Shown here piece by piece: positions 59,568 to 64,000 of a DNA stretch of 64,000 bases; the stretch's first letter is position 1, and each line of letters begins with the position of its first letter. The notes below the pieces were generated by a model. That model saw only the letters and a program-made list of their open reading frames with translations, did no database searches and was not told the origin of the DNA. The DNA is taken from the NCBI RefSeq assembly GCF_003688415.1, contig NZ_REFJ01000002.1:124001-188000 (forward strand), in the 5' to 3' direction. This DNA is from Umboniibacter marinipuniceus. GTDB lineage: Bacteria; Pseudomonadota; Gammaproteobacteria; Pseudomonadales; DSM-25080. A program made the translations under genes and the position numbers.

Positions 59568-59568
59568 A

Positions 59569-60387
59569 GTGAGAGGCTTAGCATCAAAGTTACAGGTCGA
59601 ATCGCCGGATGGTATGGCGGAGTACCGACTTCGACTTGGCAACGAACAACGCTTACTCAACGATATGATCGGTCAGTCACTTTCGCTGCGCTTTCATGGT
59701 GAAATCCGTTGTGGCCATTGCGCCAAGATAACGAAGAAGAGCTACTCGCAAGGCTACTGCTTTCAATGCATGCAGACATTACCCCAGTGCGATAGCTGTA
59801 TTATGAGTCCTGAGAAGTGCCACCTCCACTTAGGTAGCTGCCGCGATGCAGAGTGGGGCAAAGCCAACTGCGAAATTGATCATATTGTCTATTTAGCCAA
59901 TTCATCGGGCCTGAAGATAGGCATTACACGCCACAGCCAAGTGCCAACGCGCTGGCTTGATCAGGGGGCGGTAGCCGCAGTACCGTTATACCGAGTGGCC
60001 ACCCGGCGACTTTCCGGTTTGATTGAAGCGCACGCAAAAGGGTCGGTTGCCGATAAAACGAATTGGCGAGCGATGCTGAAAAATGAGGTCCCAGAGATCG
60101 ACTTGAGCCAGGCTGCCACTAAGATGCAGCAGCAGTTGAGTGAATATGTTGAGGACTTACAATTTGCGTTTGGCGCTAATGCCATCATGCCGTTAGTGCC
60201 CTCAGTCTGGACTACCGACTATCCCGTGAGTGAATATCCCACCAAAGTAGTTTCGTTGAATTTAGAAAAATTAGGCGAAGTGGCGGGGAAACTGATGGGC
60301 ATTAAAGGTCAGTATCTAATTTTTGATACCGGTGTAATCAACTTACGAAAGTACACCGGTTACGACATTGAATGTAAAGTGAGTTAA
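59569..60387 (+). CDS. DUF2797-family protein with cysteine cluster and GIY-YIG-like segment
   Basis: A 272-residue protein. The GTG at 59569, one base after the YeaC-family stop, is the best start; a longer in-frame reading from 59485 overlaps that gene. It has a multi-cysteine segment (CGHCAKITKKSYSQGYCFQC, then CDSC, CHLH, GSC; about 45-95) that probably binds zinc, then VYLANSSGLKIGITRHSQVPTRW, which resembles the GIY-YIG or T5orf172-type nuclease fold and is the DUF2797 hallmark. Function is unknown. It is six bases upstream of pepN. Confidence 0.85.
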   Translation: MRGLASKLQVESPDGMAEYRLRLGNEQRLLNDMIGQSLSLRFHGEIRCGHCAKITKKSYSQGYCFQCMQTLPQCDSCIMSPEKCHLHLGSCRDAEWGKANCEIDHIVYLANSSGLKIGITRHSQVPTRWLDQGAVAAVPLYRVATRRLSGLIEAHAKGSVADKTNWRAMLKNEVPEIDLSQAATKMQQQLSEYVEDLQFAFGANAIMPLVPSVWTTDYPVSEYPTKVVSLNLEKLGEVAGKLMGIKGQYLIFDTGVINLRKYTGYDIECKVS

Positions 60388-60393
60388 GCGGCT

Positions 60394-62988
60394 ATGAGTA
60401 TGCAACCCAGCACTATCTATCTGGCGGACTATCGACCACCGAACTTCAGCGTTTCCCACGTTGAACTGGACTTTGACATCCACCCAACACAAACCCGTGT
60501 GGTGTCTACCATGACCATGAAGCGTCATCCGCAGGGCGAGGCGATTATCGTACTTAATGGCTTTGAACTAACGTTAATTGCTATTGAATTGAATGGTCGC
60601 GAGCTATTGGCGGGCGAGTATCATCGAGATGAAGAATCGCTGAGCATTCCCTGCGACGAATTCGATGTGACGGTTCGTGTAATCACCGAAATTAACCCAC
60701 TCGACAACAAAGCGCTAGAGGGGCTCTACCGCAGCGCCTCCATGTTTTGTACTCAGTGTGAAGCCGAGGGTTTTAGGCGGATTAGCTATTTTCCAGATCG
60801 TCCAGATGTATTGGCGACTTATCGCGTTCGAATTGAAGCGGATAAAGCCGAATGCCCGGTGCTGCTTAGTAATGGCAACCTAGAACTGTCTGGTGAGCTG
60901 GATAATCAGCGGCACTTCAGCGTCTGGTACGATCCCTTTCCCAAGCCCAGTTATCTCTTTGCGTTAGTAGCAGGGGATCTCAGCGCACAAAGCGACGTCT
61001 TCGTGACGGCAAGTGGTCGCGAGGTAGCGCTTCACCTTTATGTTGAAGCGAAAGATCTCGATAAATGTGACTTCGCCCTCGAGGCGCTGAAGCGTTCGAT
61101 GATTTGGGACGAAGAAAAATACGGTCGAGAATATGACCTCGATCTCTTCAATATCGTGGCCGTAGACGATTTCAATATGGGTGCGATGGAGAATAAAAGT
61201 CTTAATATTTTCAATTCTTCGTGTGTGCTCGCGAAGCCCGAGACAACAACTGATCAGGCCTTTCAGCGGATTGAAGGGATTGTGGCGCACGAATATTTTC
61301 ACAACTGGAGTGGCAACAGGGTGACCTGTCGTGACTGGTTTCAGCTTAGTTTGAAAGAGGGCTTTACGGTATATCGTGACGCCCAGTTCTCCGCTGATAT
61401 GGGATCAGCTGCGGTCAAACGAATCGAAGATGTGGCGCTCTTACGTGCGCGGCAGTTTGCGGAAGATGCTGGGCCGTTGGCACACCCAGTTCGACCAGCG
61501 TCCTACATTGAAATCTCGAACTTCTACACGCTTACGGTGTATGAGAAAGGCGCAGAAGTGGTTCGGATGATTAACACCCTGATTGGTGACGACGCATTTC
61601 GTAAGGGCTCAGACCTGTATTTTGATCGCAACGACGGTACCGCGGCTACTATTGAAGACTTTATTGCGGCAATGGCCGAGGCAAGCGGGCGAGACTTTAG
61701 CGCCTTTATGTCCTGGTATTCGCAAGCTGGCACGCCAGAAGTCCACGTTACGGAGCGTTGGGATGAGACGTCGGGTTTTTATGAGCTGGCGTTCGAGCAG
61801 CGACTCCCGTTGGCGGGAGGTCGTGAGAACTGGAAGCCGTTAGTGATCCCCATTCGCTTAAGCCTGTTGGGTGAGGCGGGTGCTTTGGCTATTCAGCAGG
61901 CGGGCGCCGAGAGTGCCGACAATACTGAGTGGGTCTACGAGTTGGATCAGTATGAGGCTACCGTCAAGTTTGGCCCCTTTAATGAACGGCCGGTACCGAG
62001 TTTACTCCGCGATTTTTCTGCGCCGGTAAAACTTGTGGATACGCTAACTGATGAACAGCTCCGCTTTCTTATAGCTCGGGACACCGATGCATATGTTCGA
62101 TGGGACAGCAGCCAGAAATTACTGTTGGCGGAAATTGAGCGCGCTAAATCAGACAGCTATTCATTGTGTCCAAAACTAAGCGAGGCATTAGCAGCCGTGC
62201 TAGCGGACGATGCGGCAGACCCAGCCTTGCGTGCCTACAGCTTGTCGTTACCTAGCGAAGCGCTGCTGCAGCAGGGCGAGAGCGTGGATCCCGTGGCGCT
62301 ATTTACCGCCAAAGACCGAGTTAAAGCTGCTATTGCCACGGAGCTCCAGGAGCAATTTCGTACGATTGTTGCGCAGCGGGTCAGTTGGGATCAATACCAG
62401 CCTTCGGCCGAACAAGTTGGTCAACGTCTACTACAGAATTTGGCGCTTGATTACGTCGTTAAGCTCGGCGAATGCAGTGCGGCCGAGGCTCAGTTCGCGA
62501 GTGCTAATAATATGACGGATCAGCTCGCCGCGTTGCGTAGCTTATTCCGTTACGCTGATCGGCATCCAATGGCCGAGTTTATCTCTCAGTGGGCGGAAGA
62601 CGGCTTAGTCCTTAACACCGCCTTTGCACTGCAAGCGAGTGCTCGTGATGGCGCAACACTGGCTGATATCCAACGTATTACTGAGCACCAGGCCTTTGAC
62701 TTTGATAACCCGAATAAAGTTCGAGCAGTGTTCGGTAGCTTCGGCAGTGACAACACGCCGCTATTCCACGCGAAGGATGGTTCGGGTTATGAGTACTTGG
62801 GAGATATGGTGCTTAAAATTGATGAGTCCAATCCTCAAACTGCGTCTCGTTTAGCTGCGCCACTTACACGCTGGCGCAATCTAGCCCCGGCGTACTCTGC
62901 GGCAATGAAGGCAGTTTTAGAGCGCTTGGCGGGATGTCCCACGCTATCGAAAGACCTCTATGAGGTTGTTAGTAAGAGTTTGTTGTAA
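60394..62988 (+). CDS. pepN: Aminopeptidase N
   Basis: Broad-specificity cytoplasmic zinc aminopeptidase (M1 family). The 864-residue protein has the exopeptidase motif GAMEN near 263, the zinc site HEYFHNWSGNR (HExxH) near 299 with the third ligand Glu in LKEGFTVYRD, and a long helical C-terminal domain. E. coli PepN is 870 residues. Its stop overlaps the smrA start as TAATG. Confidence 0.96.
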   Translation: MSMQPSTIYLADYRPPNFSVSHVELDFDIHPTQTRVVSTMTMKRHPQGEAIIVLNGFELTLIAIELNGRELLAGEYHRDEESLSIPCDEFDVTVRVITEINPLDNKALEGLYRSASMFCTQCEAEGFRRISYFPDRPDVLATYRVRIEADKAECPVLLSNGNLELSGELDNQRHFSVWYDPFPKPSYLFALVAGDLSAQSDVFVTASGREVALHLYVEAKDLDKCDFALEALKRSMIWDEEKYGREYDLDLFNIVAVDDFNMGAMENKSLNIFNSSCVLAKPETTTDQAFQRIEGIVAHEYFHNWSGNRVTCRDWFQLSLKEGFTVYRDAQFSADMGSAAVKRIEDVALLRARQFAEDAGPLAHPVRPASYIEISNFYTLTVYEKGAEVVRMINTLIGDDAFRKGSDLYFDRNDGTAATIEDFIAAMAEASGRDFSAFMSWYSQAGTPEVHVTERWDETSGFYELAFEQRLPLAGGRENWKPLVIPIRLSLLGEAGALAIQQAGAESADNTEWVYELDQYEATVKFGPFNERPVPSLLRDFSAPVKLVDTLTDEQLRFLIARDTDAYVRWDSSQKLLLAEIERAKSDSYSLCPKLSEALAAVLADDAADPALRAYSLSLPSEALLQQGESVDPVALFTAKDRVKAAIATELQEQFRTIVAQRVSWDQYQPSAEQVGQRLLQNLALDYVVKLGECSAAEAQFASANNMTDQLAALRSLFRYADRHPMAEFISQWAEDGLVLNTAFALQASARDGATLADIQRITEHQAFDFDNPNKVRAVFGSFGSDNTPLFHAKDGSGYEYLGDMVLKIDESNPQTASRLAAPLTRWRNLAPAYSAAMKAVLERLAGCPTLSKDLYEVVSKSLL

Positions 62989-63563
62989 TGGCTGATGATA
63001 AATCTTTATTCGAAGCCGAGATGGCGGGTGTAAAGAAGTTGAATATCGCTCCCCGAGTTGAGCGAAAGACGACTAGCTTGAGTGCTGAGCAGAAGAAAAT
63101 TCGACGGACTATCGCTGTGTCGGAAGATTCTGTCGATTCAAACCAATTGATGACGGATCATCTAGAATTCGTTGAACCTCTGTCGTATCTTGAGTTCCAT
63201 CGAACGGGTATTCAGCACGGGGTACTTAAAAGTCTCCGGTTGGGCAAGTACGGCATAGAGGCAAAGCTGGACTTACATCACCGCACAGTGGAGCAAGCTC
63301 GCTCAGACGTTTATGAGTTTGTTCGAGATTGTGTCCGCTACGACGTACGAACAGTTATCATCTCGCACGGCAAAGGCGAACGGAGTGAGCCAAAAGCTCT
63401 ACTGAAGTCGCATGTAAACCGTTGGTTAAGGCACTTGGACGAAGTGATGGCGTTCTATACCGCGTTACCTCGCCACGGCGGCTATGGTGCTGTCTACGTC
63501 ATGCTGCGTAAATCGCCCGAGAAGAAACTGGAGAATAAGGAGCGTCACGAACGCCGTCGTTAG
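62988..63563 (+). CDS. smrA: Smr-domain protein SmrA
   Basis: A 191-residue protein with a C-terminal Smr domain: LDLHHRTVEQARSDVYEFV, TVIISHGKGERSEPKALLKS and LPRHGGYGAVYVMLRK. The N-terminal FHRTGIQHGVLKSLRLGKYG matches SmrA (YdaL) rather than SmrB. Smr proteins are small nucleases; SmrB acts on collided ribosomes, while the role of SmrA is less clear. It is coupled to pepN. Confidence 0.9.
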   Translation: MADDKSLFEAEMAGVKKLNIAPRVERKTTSLSAEQKKIRRTIAVSEDSVDSNQLMTDHLEFVEPLSYLEFHRTGIQHGVLKSLRLGKYGIEAKLDLHHRTVEQARSDVYEFVRDCVRYDVRTVIISHGKGERSEPKALLKSHVNRWLRHLDEVMAFYTALPRHGGYGAVYVMLRKSPEKKLENKERHERRR

Positions 63564-63650
63564 TGGTGCCTATTTTAATAATAAAGAACGGGTGGCAAAA
63601 CCGCCTACCTCATGACTACACTGTGTTTAACACGGGAAGAGAGCAGTTAA

Positions 63651-64000
63651 ATGGGTAAAAAACAAATGGATCCCAATACACTACTAGCAGAGGCTCAAAA
63701 GGCTAACTGTAGTGAGCAACATTTAGCCTTTATTAGCGCTTGGCTAAGTAATTTTCCATTGGACGAATTCAGTTCGCGTAAGATTGAGAATGTCGCTGGA
63801 TGGCTAGTTGACCTTGCTCATCAGCACGTGGGCCGAAGTGACGACTATATTCGTGTCTATAACCCAACGATCGAGCGAAATCGTTGGCAGGCGGCCAACT
63901 CGGTTGTGGTGATCTCGTTTACTGATCTGCCCTTTGTGATTGACTCTATTCGAATCGCGCTTGGGGTTATCGGTATTGAGGTTCGCCTGCTTCACAGTCA
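63651..64000 (+). CDS. gdhB: NAD-specific glutamate dehydrogenase, large (GDH-180) type (partial, N-terminus)
   Basis: An open frame starts at ATG 63651 after GGGAAGAGAG and stays open to the window end (116 residues). The segment NSVVVISFTDLPFVIDSIRIALGVIGIEVRLL is the ACT-like N-terminal domain (ALC/ACT1) of the roughly 1600-residue NAD-glutamate dehydrogenases of Pseudomonas. These convert glutamate to 2-oxoglutarate and fit the amino-acid catabolic genes putA and ansA in this window. Only the start is present, so the call rests on that domain. Confidence 0.8.
   Translation, partial: MGKKQMDPNTLLAEAQKANCSEQHLAFISAWLSNFPLDEFSSRKIENVAGWLVDLAHQHVGRSDDYIRVYNPTIERNRWQAANSVVVISFTDLPFVIDSIRIALGVIGIEVRLLHS

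Overview
The window looks like core chromosome of a free-living, probably marine gammaproteobacterium close to the Pseudomonadales/Cellvibrionales/Oceanospirillales group. This is an inference from gene content and order. The run rne / rluC-HAD / yceF / yceD-rpmF-plsX-fabD-fabG-acpP-fabF-pabC-mltG-tmk-holB-pilZ-tatD follows the Pseudomonas-type order, with no fabH between plsX and fabD. The blocks ybhL/yccA-tusDCBE-ybiB and lpxH-ppiB/glnS-cysS are also typical of that group. No prophage, insertion sequence, integrase, CRISPR array or toxin-antitoxin pair was seen.

Layout. 1-3.3 kb (minus strand): end of the tus sulfur-relay operon, a Bax-inhibitor-1 family membrane protein, and two near-identical tRNA-Ser(UGA) units, each with its own promoter and terminator. 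3.3-6.4 kb: RNase E with a long repeat-rich tail, followed by a 559-base hairpin-rich gap facing rluC. 6.9-19.7 kb: RNA modification, the fatty-acid/ribosomal-protein operon and the mltG-tmk-holB-pilZ-tatD-trmH string. 19.7-21.6 kb: a secreted or membrane protein, an ECF sigma factor and a small membrane protein, probably one signalling module. 21.8-27.0 kb: putA, an asparaginase and a DUF1285 protein. 27.1-31.5 kb: lpxH and ppiB, divergent from glnS-cysS. 31.6-37.6 kb: an MksF-MksE-MksB condensin operon without the nuclease subunit of MksG/JetD systems. 37.7-40.5 kb: folD, a tRNA cluster (Pro-Arg-His-His) and guaC. 40.8-46.8 kb: a metallo-beta-lactamase-fold protein, rlmA, a flavin monooxygenase and acnB. 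47-64 kb: a divergent Tus-like replication-terminus protein, miaE, several envelope and stress proteins, phenylalanine hydroxylase, an orphan sensor kinase containing a 10-bp repeat, nadK, pepN, smrA and the start of a large NAD-glutamate dehydrogenase.

How the genes work together. Most of the window is housekeeping: tRNA thiolation and modification (tusBCDE, trmH, miaE), rRNA modification (rluC, rlmA), RNA decay (rne), lipid synthesis (plsX to fabF, lpxH), amino-acid catabolism (putA, ansA, phhA, gdhB) and purine/NAD/folate metabolism (guaC, nadK, folD, pabC). Two loci concern chromosome dynamics: the MksFEB condensin and the Tus-like fork-trap protein. Three coding genes carry short tandem repeats likely to vary in copy number: rne (18-bp units), mksE (12-bp units) and the histidine kinase (10-bp units, where most copy-number changes would shift the frame). 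All identifications come from reading the sequence and remembered family features; no database search was run.
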